From: an uncultured Micrococcales bacterium
GTDB lineage: Bacteria; Actinomycetota; Actinomycetes; S36-B12; GCA-2699445
Assembly (NCBI GenBank): GCA_903915555.1
Contig: CAIWTL010000544.1
Location: 1 to 5,611, forward strand
DNA length: 5,611 bases
Direction of reading: 5' to 3'
A model generated the notes under the pieces. It ran no database searches, was not told where the DNA came from, and was given only the letters and a program-made list of their open reading frames with translations. Every line of letters begins with the position of its first letter. Positions within the stretch are counted from its first letter, which is position 1. Both the position numbers and the translations under genes were made by a program. Below, piece after piece: positions 1 to 4,769 of the stretch.

Positions 1-255
1 CTTCCCCTCGTCGAGGCGAGGGCCTTCGGGCTACCCACCCTTGCGAGGGACATCCCGCCATTCCGGGAGGCTCTCGCCGGGGATGGCGCGTTCTTCCGCA
101 CCGACGCCGAGTTGCCCCAGGCCATCGAGCGGGCCATAGAGCAGCGTCCCGTCTGCACACCCAGGCTGACGCGGTCGTGGGATGCGGCAGCGGCCGACGT
201 GTCCGCGGCCCTGGCGAGCCTGGGGGTGTCGCCCACCGAGCGGGATCGGCTCTGA
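1..255 (+). CDS. Glycosyltransferase, GT4-like, C-terminal fragment (5' end outside window)
   Basis: Frame 1 is open from the first base to TGA at 253-255, giving 84 residues. It starts inside the nucleotide-sugar binding motif of GT4 (glycosyl transferase group 1) enzymes: LPLVEARAFGLPTLARDIP matches the second half of the EX7E motif and the following segment. The second Glu is visible at fragment residue 5; the first lies upstream of the window. Next come an F-R-E-A stretch and GAFF, usual in this family after the donor-binding loop, and then a helical Ala/Glu/Arg-rich tail. The enzyme should transfer a sugar from a nucleotide-sugar donor to a growing glycan, at the cytoplasmic face. Donor and acceptor cannot be told from this piece. 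The gene ends 9 bases before the stop of the convergent methyltransferase gene, so it belongs to a different transcript. It is truncated only by the window edge; there is no sign that it is broken. Confidence 0.85.
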   Translation, partial: LPLVEARAFGLPTLARDIPPFREALAGDGAFFRTDAELPQAIERAIEQRPVCTPRLTRSWDAAAADVSAALASLGVSPTERDRL

Positions 256-264
256 CAGTCCGGA
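256..264. other. Convergent gene junction of 9 bp
   Basis: Only nine bases separate the TGA of the plus-strand glycosyltransferase (253-255) from the stop of the minus-strand methyltransferase (267-265). I see no GC-rich stem followed by a T run in or around this junction. Transcripts from both sides either read into each other or end in a factor-dependent way. Confidence 0.7.
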
Positions 265-1098
265 TCAGTCGGGTTTGCGCGCCACGATGACCTGGCTCTT
301 CGCCATGAAGTGATCGAGTTGTTCCTTGATCTCGGGGCCGTTCGGGCTGTCGAGCAAGGCGCTCCAGGCCTTGGACCAATGCTCGAGGACGGGGTCGTCG
401 GGATCCTCGATCTCGACACCGCGGGACCAGAAAAGCGCGTACCACAGCGCCCAGTAGAAGCCGTAGAACTCCCGATCGATGATCTCCAGTCCGGCACCGG
501 TCACGAGGTCCGCGAACTCCTCGCGGCCGATGACGCGGATATGGTTCGGCGGCTGGAAATACGACTCCGGGGCCATCACCTGCTGGAGCGCCTCACCGCG
601 GGGGTCCGGGACGGTCAGCAGGTACAGCGCGCCGGGGCGCCCGATGCGGGCCAACTCCGCCAGCGCCTTCACCGGGTCGTTCACGTGCTCGAGGACCTCC
701 ATGCACAGAACACGGGAGGCGGTGGCATCGGGCAGGGGAAGGTCCTCGGCTGCGGCGGCATGGAACTCGCGGGCTCCCCGGCCCTGTCCCTCGAGTGTGG
801 CTCGGGCGGCCGCCAGGGTCTCTTCGTGATGGTCGACGGCGATGACCGTCGCATCGAGTCGGGCGCAGAACGCCAAGGCGGCTCCCTCCCCGCAGCCGAC
901 ATCGACGACCACGTCGTCGGCTCCGACCGGGATGCCCCGGAAGACTTCGGAGTCCTTCGTGCGATAGAAGCCGGACAGCGCCGCATCGCGGAGTCCCAGG
1001 AACCGCGCCTGCTGCGCCCAGTCGGTCGTGTCGCCCGCCGGGGCGGCAGCATCGGGATCGGCGCTGGTGCCCAGCATGCGGCGGAACAGATTGGCCAT
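265..1098 (-). CDS. Class I SAM-dependent methyltransferase (MT1), probably glycan-modifying
   Basis: 277 residues. Predicted to move a methyl group from S-adenosylmethionine to a glycan or glycan precursor in the cytoplasm; the substrate is not known. The Rossmann-type core is clear: motif I is DVGCGEG at residues 66-72 (D66, G68, G70, G72), the acidic residue ending strand 2 is D89, an acidic AAAEDLPLPD stretch lies at about 115-124, and the motif IV/post-motif IV region is CMEVLEHVNDP at 132-142. A family-specific PPNHIRV stands at 183-189, and the tail ends KSQVIVARKP. The ATG at 1098 is chosen because the sulfotransferase stop shares a base with it (TGATG on the minus strand) and a GAAGGA box lies just upstream. 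A longer in-frame reading up to 1287 has Arg/Gly-rich, non-family sequence and overlaps the sulfotransferase. It is the second gene of a two-gene minus-strand operon and a paralogue of the plus-strand methyltransferase at 2227-3033. Confidence 0.88.
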   Translation of the reverse strand: MANLFRRMLGTSADPDAAAPAGDTTDWAQQARFLGLRDAALSGFYRTKDSEVFRGIPVGADDVVVDVGCGEGAALAFCARLDATVIAVDHHEETLAAARATLEGQGRGAREFHAAAAEDLPLPDATASRVLCMEVLEHVNDPVKALAELARIGRPGALYLLTVPDPRGEALQQVMAPESYFQPPNHIRVIGREEFADLVTGAGLEIIDREFYGFYWALWYALFWSRGVEIEDPDDPVLEHWSKAWSALLDSPNGPEIKEQLDHFMAKSQVIVARKPD

Positions 1099-2051
1099 CA
1101 GGGTCCTTCGTCGGCAGTGGGTGGTACGGCAGTTGTCGGCTCGTCGCCCGCCGGTGACGGGGTCTCGTCTACCGCCATCTCGGCGAGTCGGCGCCAGCCT
1201 CGCCTCGCCACACCGTACTCCGCCGCGAAACGTGCAGCATCGGGGATCACCCGGTGTCGCACCTCCGCCACCGCCGCCGGGTCCCACACGACGGGCGTGA
1301 CGAACTCCCGCCGCAACCGCAAGGGCGTCAGGATCCGCTCCTGGGTCCGGAAGGACAGCCGCGCCAGCGATCGCCCCAGGGGATGATCTGCCCGCATCCG
1401 GCGCAGCAGGGCGGTGTCGTGCCGTTTCCGTTCACCGACGTTCAAGGCGGGCATGGCGCTCGGGGGAGGGTCGCGCTCGGGATCCAGCGCGAGGAACCGG
1501 TACACCGATGTGACGACGGCCTGCGGGTCGTCCAGCAGATCCTCGTGGAAGATGATCTGCAGCCGCTCTCGGGGCACATGGCGTCGCACGACGTCGAGTC
1601 GCTCCGCGTAGCAACTGTCGGCGACGATCTCGGGCAGTTCCCGCATCGCGTCGGACAGCATGAAGGGCGCATTTATGCCGTAGCGGGGACCGGAGTGATG
1701 GAACTCGCGGAAGGCCGACTCGATGCGAGCCACCGGGTCACGGACCACGAAGACATACCGCGCTCGCGGGAATTCCGCCGCGAGGCGGGGCACCACTTCG
1801 GCTGCCCATGTCACCGAGGAGTAGGCCGTCGAGTCGTCGCCCAGAGCACGGAAGGGGGAGAGGTCGACCGGGAACTGAGAACGCAACGACGACCAGTGGT
1901 CGGCATAGGTGGGGTCGCCGAAGAACCACGGCTCGCGGTCGGCGGGAAACAGGATCTGCGGGTGCCGGTCCAGGAGCTCCACCGCCGAGGTCGTGCCGCA
2001 CTTGCTGAAACCGGGGAGGAAGAAGGTCAACGGCGTCTTCTCTCCCGCCAT
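1098..2051 (-). CDS. PAPS-dependent sulfotransferase
   Basis: 317 residues, a usual length for the Sulfotransfer_1/Sulfotransfer_3 superfamily. It should transfer a sulfuryl group from PAPS to a hydroxyl or amino group; from its neighbours, a glycan is the likely acceptor. The N-terminal PAPS 5'-phosphosulfate loop is GFSKCGTTS at residues 14-22 (K17, G19, T20, T21), directly after a short hydrophobic strand. It is followed by HPQILFP and REPWFF (39-44), which matches the KEPxFF-type motif of carbohydrate sulfotransferases with E40 as candidate base. The 3'-phosphate site is YVFVVRDPVARIESAFREF at 99-117 (R104, S112). The last 25 or so residues are Pro/Thr/Glu-rich and probably disordered. 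No signal peptide or membrane segment is seen, so it should be cytoplasmic. An ATG at 2072 is in frame, but the GGGAGG box lies within that extension, so 2051 is preferred. First gene of the minus-strand operon. Confidence 0.9.
   Translation of the reverse strand: MAGEKTPLTFFLPGFSKCGTTSAVELLDRHPQILFPADREPWFFGDPTYADHWSSLRSQFPVDLSPFRALGDDSTAYSSVTWAAEVVPRLAAEFPRARYVFVVRDPVARIESAFREFHHSGPRYGINAPFMLSDAMRELPEIVADSCYAERLDVVRRHVPRERLQIIFHEDLLDDPQAVVTSVYRFLALDPERDPPPSAMPALNVGERKRHDTALLRRMRADHPLGRSLARLSFRTQERILTPLRLRREFVTPVVWDPAAVAEVRHRVIPDAARFAAEYGVARRGWRRLAEMAVDETPSPAGDEPTTAVPPTADEGP
1104..1109 (-). promoter_or_regulatory. Ribosome binding site of MT1, inside the sulfotransferase gene
   Basis: GAAGGA on the minus strand ends 5 bases before the ATG at 1098. 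It supports that start over longer alternatives. It lies in the last codons of the sulfotransferase gene, as expected for translational coupling. Confidence 0.55.
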
Positions 2052-2055
2052 GTTG

Positions 2056-2061
2056 CCTCCC
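2056..2061 (-). promoter_or_regulatory. Ribosome binding site of the sulfotransferase; decides the start
   Basis: GGGAGG on the minus strand is followed by CAAC and the ATG at 2051. The upstream ATG at 2072 would place this box inside the coding sequence, so it favours the shorter form. Confidence 0.7.
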
Positions 2062-2163
2062 GGTGCACACACTCGTTGCCATTATTCCGGAACGGCGTCA
2101 GGAAGCGGAGGACCATTCCCGTGCGGCGCTCCGCTGGTTGCGCGGCTCACCCGGCTGCGTCGG

Positions 2164-2182
2164 CCCGTCCCAGGGGGACGGG
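2164..2182 (+). repeat. Perfect 8-bp inverted repeat (stem-loop or operator dyad)
   Basis: CCCGTCCC (2164-2171) and GGGACGGG (2175-2182) are perfect reverse complements separated by AGG. The right arm ends 44 bases before the GTG of the plus-strand methyltransferase. No T run follows (TAGTGTGT), so it is not a typical intrinsic terminator. It could be a leader hairpin in the mRNA or a DNA dyad bound by a regulator near the promoter. The sequence alone does not decide. Confidence 0.75.
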
Positions 2183-2212
2183 TAGTGTGTCGGCAGCCAG
2201 AGCCCGGTCGGC

Positions 2213-2219
2213 GAGGAGG
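2213..2219 (+). promoter_or_regulatory. Strong ribosome binding site of the second methyltransferase; decides a GTG start
   Basis: GAGGAGG ends 7 bases before GTG at 2227-2229, an ideal distance. An ATG at 2222-2224 lies too close to the box and is in another frame that gives non-family sequence, so the GTG is taken as the start. Confidence 0.8.
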
Positions 2220-2226
2220 AGATGGC

Positions 2227-3033
2227 GTGTCACTGCGGGATCGCCTGCGCCGCGACCGGACTCCGGCCGAACCCCGTCACGACGCCGGCGTCCGCGACTT
2301 CGCCGCCAGCGGCTGGAACAACCCGACGACCGGTGAGATCCTGCCGGGATTCGATGCTCCGGACGGATGCGTCATCCTCGACATCGGATGCGGGGAGCAA
2401 CCCCACAGCGCCTTCTTCATGGACCGTGACGTCCGGATCATCCTGGCGGACATCGACCCCGCCGTCCTGTCCGCCGGGGCGACGGCGGCCCGGGGCAAGG
2501 GAGATGTCGCGACGCTGGAGAAACTGCTGACCGACACCGATCCCCTGCCGCTGCCGGACGCCTCGGTGGATCGCATCGTCTGCACCGAGGTCCTCGAACA
2601 CGTGGCGGATCCCCGACAGTTCCTGGGCGAACTGGTCCGGGTCGCCCGCCCCGGCGCCCGCATTCTGCTCGCGGTCCCGGATCACCGGTGCGAGGAGCTC
2701 CAGAAGGTCTTCGCAGCTCCGGAGCACTTCCTTCCGCCCAACCACATCCGGGTCTTCGACCCGGGGGAACTGATCGGGTTGGCCGAGTCGTTCGGTCTGG
2801 AGGTGACCCACCAGCAGTTCGACGGCTTCTTCCACACCCTGTGGTGGCTCTTCTTCTGGATCTCGGCCCAACCGGACCTCAGACCGCCGTGGGCCCCGCT
2901 GTTGGAGTCGTGGTCCCAGACGTGGGACATCCTGCTGGACACCGACCGTGGCCTGGCGCTCAAACACGAACTCGATCAGGTGCTGCCCAAGAGCGAGATC
3001 ATCGTGGCCGTGAAGCCGGAGATCCCCGGGTGA
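2227..3033 (+). CDS. Class I SAM-dependent methyltransferase (MT2), paralogue of MT1
   Basis: 268 residues from GTG. Predicted SAM-dependent methyltransferase acting on a glycan or its precursor; substrate unknown. Motif I is LDIGCGEQ at 51-58 (D52, G54, G56), with Gln where the third glycine normally stands. D75 ends strand 2 (LADID). CTEVLEHVADP (119-129) is the motif IV/post-IV region, PPNHIRV lies at 170-176, and the C-terminus has KSEIIVAVKP. These match MT1 block by block (EVLEHVxDP, PPNHIRV, LWW/LWY aromatic stretch, LLD...KxxLDxxxxKS), so the two are clear paralogues on opposite strands. MT2 has a much shorter N-terminus before its SGW/SGF-xxx-E-x-G segment. It is the first gene of the plus-strand operon, and its TGA (3031-3033) overlaps the next gene's GTG. 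The open frame extends upstream to an ATG at 1909, but that part covers the divergent sulfotransferase and is not family-like. Confidence 0.88.
   Translation: MSLRDRLRRDRTPAEPRHDAGVRDFAASGWNNPTTGEILPGFDAPDGCVILDIGCGEQPHSAFFMDRDVRIILADIDPAVLSAGATAARGKGDVATLEKLLTDTDPLPLPDASVDRIVCTEVLEHVADPRQFLGELVRVARPGARILLAVPDHRCEELQKVFAAPEHFLPPNHIRVFDPGELIGLAESFGLEVTHQQFDGFFHTLWWLFFWISAQPDLRPPWAPLLESWSQTWDILLDTDRGLALKHELDQVLPKSEIIVAVKPEIPG
3018..3021 (+). promoter_or_regulatory. Ribosome binding site of the first plus-strand glycosyltransferase
   Basis: GGAG lies 8 bases before the GTG at 3030, inside the end of the methyltransferase gene. It supports the GTG start and the 4-bp overlap (GTGA). Confidence 0.6.
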
Positions 3034-4769
3034 CCCGGATCCTGGTGTACGCACCGATCCCCCTCGGACAGGTCGGTGACCGCCTCGGCGCAGCCGAGTA
3101 CAGCTACAGCTTCGTGCTGAAGGCGTTCCTCCCGGTCCTCAAGACCCTCGGGACCGTGATCGAGGTGGGGGATCCCGCCCGCGAGGTGGACGCCCTGTTC
3201 GACGAGGCGGTCGAAGCAGGTGAGGACTGCGTGTTCCTCTGTTTCGCTCCCCCTCACCGAGCACCCGTGGGCCTGCGCTGCCCCACGTCCACCGTCTTCG
3301 CGTGGGAGTTCGACACTATTCCCGACGAGGAGTGGGGGAACGAGGCTCGCAATGACTGGCGCGGTGTCCTCGCTGATCACGGGAGAGCGGTCGTCCTGTC
3401 GGAACACTCCGCCGATGCGGTGCGACGCAGTATGGGACCGGACTTCCCTGTGACCGCGATCCCCACCCCGACATTCGACCGATTCAGCCGACCGTCGGCG
3501 GTCCCCCGTTCACCGGTCCTGGGGCACCGGACGATCGAGTTGTTGGGCACCGTCCTGGACAGCCGGGAGTTCGAATTCGGCGAGAAGGGGATCCACTCCG
3601 CAACCCTCGCCGAGCGAGCCGCCACCACACCTTGGGACGGCCGGTCGGCGACCCTGACGTTCACCGACCAGGATGCGGCCACCGGCTGCCTCGTGGGCTT
3701 CTACGCTCCAGAGCCCTGGGGTTCCTGGTCGCGGGTCGAGGAACCCTGGCTCCTGCTTCCCCATGCCGTCAGTGGCCCGGTCCAGATCATCCTCACGTGC
3801 TACGGCCTGGGCGCCAACGCCGGCCGGGAGATCACCGCTCGGCTCGGGGATGAGGAGGTGCGGTTCCGGCTCCCGGAGACGCGCAGCCGCGTGGTCCTGC
3901 GATTCGATCCGGAACGCCCGGTCGGGGTGATCGAGTTCGCCGGCCTGGACTGCAGCCTGGTGCCGGGCCTGCGCGACGAGCGGACGATGGGGTTGGGGCT
4001 GGCAGCGATGACGATGCGCCGACCCAGTCTCGTCCCGCCCAGGGCGGCGAGGGTGCTGCAGCGGCTCCGCGGCTCCGCGGACGGATTCACCCCGGTCCCC
4101 CAACAGGAGAAGCTGGAACTGTCGGGCGTGGTGTTCACGTCGGTACTCAATCCCGTCGACACGAGGAAGAACTGGGAGGAACTGGTCTACGGCTTCTGCC
4201 ACGCGCTGCGGGACGAGGAGGAGGCGACGCTGTTGCTCAAGATGACGCACCGGACGATCGCCTCGTTCTTCGCCAACTTCCAGTATTTCCTGCACCGCGT
4301 GGGACCCACCCGGTGCAGGATCCTGGCCGTCCACGGCTTCCTGGACAGTACGGAGTTCGACAGCCTGATCGATGCGACCACGTTCTATGCCAACGCCTCG
4401 TCGGCGGAGGGGCTGTGCATGCCCCTCATGGAGTTCCTGAGCGCCGGCGTACCGGCGCTGGCTCCCACCAACACGGCGATGGCCGACTACGTGAACGAGT
4501 CGAACGCGGTCATCGTCGGATCCCACCCCATGTTGTGGAGTTGGCCGCATGACGAGCGGCTGCTCATGCGCACCCACAGCAATGCGATCGACTGGGGATC
4601 GTTGCGCGACGCCTTCCGCAGCGCCTTCGACATCGCCACGTCGGATGGGGCCCGCTACCGCCGCATGAGTTCCGCCGCCGAGGCCACGCTGCAGGACTTC
4701 AGCTCCGACGACGTCGTGCGGCAGCGACTCGCTGAACTGCTCGCCCAGATGACGGCTGTCCGCGCATGA
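3030..4769 (+). CDS. GT-B glycosyltransferase (GT4-like) with a beta-rich domain inserted in the linker
   Basis: 579 residues from GTG 3030, longer than the roughly 350-420 usual for GT4 enzymes. The N-terminal half (1-150) begins TRILVYAPIP, then YSYSFVLKAF (24-33), the hydrophobic strand CVFLCFAPPHR (67-77) and VFAWEFDTIPDE (89-100). The C-terminal half (about 364-579) opens with SGVVFTSVLNP and holds the donor-binding EX7E motif, E460 to E468 (AEGLCMPLMEFLSAGVP), followed by APTNTAMADYV. This predicts retaining sugar transfer from a nucleotide-sugar in the cytoplasm or at the inner membrane face; no membrane segment is seen. Between the halves, about residues 179-362, lies an extra module absent from the paralogue encoded immediately downstream. 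An upstream in-frame ATG at 2688 would overlap the methyltransferase extensively and gives Arg/Gly/Pro-rich sequence, so GTG (GTGA overlap, GGAG box) is chosen. The stop overlaps the next start by ATGA. Donor and acceptor are unknown. Confidence 0.87.
   Translation: MTRILVYAPIPLGQVGDRLGAAEYSYSFVLKAFLPVLKTLGTVIEVGDPAREVDALFDEAVEAGEDCVFLCFAPPHRAPVGLRCPTSTVFAWEFDTIPDEEWGNEARNDWRGVLADHGRAVVLSEHSADAVRRSMGPDFPVTAIPTPTFDRFSRPSAVPRSPVLGHRTIELLGTVLDSREFEFGEKGIHSATLAERAATTPWDGRSATLTFTDQDAATGCLVGFYAPEPWGSWSRVEEPWLLLPHAVSGPVQIILTCYGLGANAGREITARLGDEEVRFRLPETRSRVVLRFDPERPVGVIEFAGLDCSLVPGLRDERTMGLGLAAMTMRRPSLVPPRAARVLQRLRGSADGFTPVPQQEKLELSGVVFTSVLNPVDTRKNWEELVYGFCHALRDEEEATLLLKMTHRTIASFFANFQYFLHRVGPTRCRILAVHGFLDSTEFDSLIDATTFYANASSAEGLCMPLMEFLSAGVPALAPTNTAMADYVNESNAVIVGSHPMLWSWPHDERLLMRTHSNAIDWGSLRDAFRSAFDIATSDGARYRRMSSAAEATLQDFSSDDVVRQRLAELLAQMTAVRA
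3564..4115 (+). other. Beta-rich domain inserted in the GT-B linker (residues about 179-362)
   Basis: Both tandem glycosyltransferases share VLDS in the linker (residues 175-178 here, 166-169 in the downstream protein) and then GVV-F/Y-T at the start of the C-terminal domain. The distance between these anchors is about 159 residues longer here. The core, about residues 205-331, alternates hydrophobic strands: SATLTFT, GFYAPEPWGSWSRVEEPWLLL (two halves around WG-WS), VQIILTCYGLG, REITARLG, VRFRLP, RVVLRF, GVIEFAGL. It ends with RDERTMGLGLAAMTMRR. The pattern resembles small beta-sandwich accessory modules found attached to some bacterial glycan-synthesis enzymes, with a G-WS signature and a closing D-x-R-x-x-G-x-x-L. 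That likeness is from memory, so the fold is an inference. A linker rich in Arg, Pro and Leu follows before residue 362. Confidence 0.6.
4061..4080 (+). repeat. Short tandem repeat, 2.5 copies of an 8-bp unit
   Basis: Bases 4061-4080 repeat GCGGCTCC with period 8 without mismatch, in the linker that follows the inserted domain (coding for about R-L-R-G-S-A). Eight is not a multiple of three, so gain or loss of a unit would shift the frame. The frame is intact here. Confidence 0.7.
4288..4320. repeat. 33-bp near-perfect palindrome inside the glycosyltransferase gene
   Basis: Arms 4288-4303 and 4305-4320 are reverse complements around A4304, with 15 of 16 positions pairing; the only mismatch is C4298/C4310. 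The outer ten pairs are continuous (TCCTGCACCG with CGGTGCAGGA). As RNA it would form a strong hairpin. Because it is centred on a codon position, both strands read the same peptide, LHRVGPTRCR. The equivalent stretch of the downstream paralogue (about LRRLGPFACR) does not show such symmetry. No T run follows. Confidence 0.85.

Larger units (their letters stand above)
2052..2226. promoter_or_regulatory. Divergent intergenic region with presumed promoters of both operons
   Basis: The 175 bases between the sulfotransferase start (minus) and the methyltransferase start (plus) form the only sizeable non-coding stretch, so the promoters of both operons should lie here. No consensus -35/-10 pair is convincing on either strand. 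The most AT-rich patch is 2081-2086 (AATAAT on the minus strand), next to the 8-bp palindrome TTCCGGAA at 2085-2092; it is a possible minus-strand -10 area. On the plus strand, TAGTGT at 2183-2188 fits the loose actinobacterial TAnnnT -10, but no good -35 lies upstream. A perfect stem-loop at 2164-2182 directly precedes it. The region's role follows from gene orientation; the individual boxes are guesses. Confidence 0.6.

Noticed and set aside
252..270. Possible hairpin terminator between the convergent genes
   Set aside because: Only scattered pairing around CCGG at 260-263, with mismatches and no T run; too weak to call a terminator.
1099..1287. N-terminal extension of MT1 by 63 residues
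   Set aside because: It overlaps the end of the sulfotransferase gene, is Gly/Arg/Cys-rich, and is made unnecessary by the TGATG junction with a ribosome binding site.
310..1386. Long plus-strand open frame (358 codons) opposite MT1
   Set aside because: It is antisense to the well-supported methyltransferase, with no recognisable domain and an Arg/Ser/Gly-rich tail. It is a compositional shadow.
2081..2092. Minus-strand -10 box and TTCCGGAA palindrome as a defined promoter or operator
   Set aside because: No -35 partner at a proper distance, and an 8-bp palindrome is expected by chance. Kept only as a remark under the intergenic region.
1909..2226. N-terminal extension of MT2 upstream of the GTG
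   Set aside because: It runs through the divergent promoter region and into the sulfotransferase gene, and the sequence is not methyltransferase-like. A strong GAGGAGG box supports GTG at 2227.
1254..2336. Plus-strand open frame (360 codons) across the sulfotransferase and the divergent region
   Set aside because: It is antisense to the sulfotransferase and crosses the promoter region into MT2 in another frame. Its product is low-complexity and Arg/His-rich.
2222..2530. ATG at 2222 starting a 102-codon open frame
   Set aside because: It is out of frame with the methyltransferase and only two bases from the ribosome binding site. The product is low-complexity.
2230..3054. Minus-strand open frame (274 codons) opposite MT2
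   Set aside because: It is antisense to a methyltransferase with all expected motifs. No family-like sequence is seen in the product.
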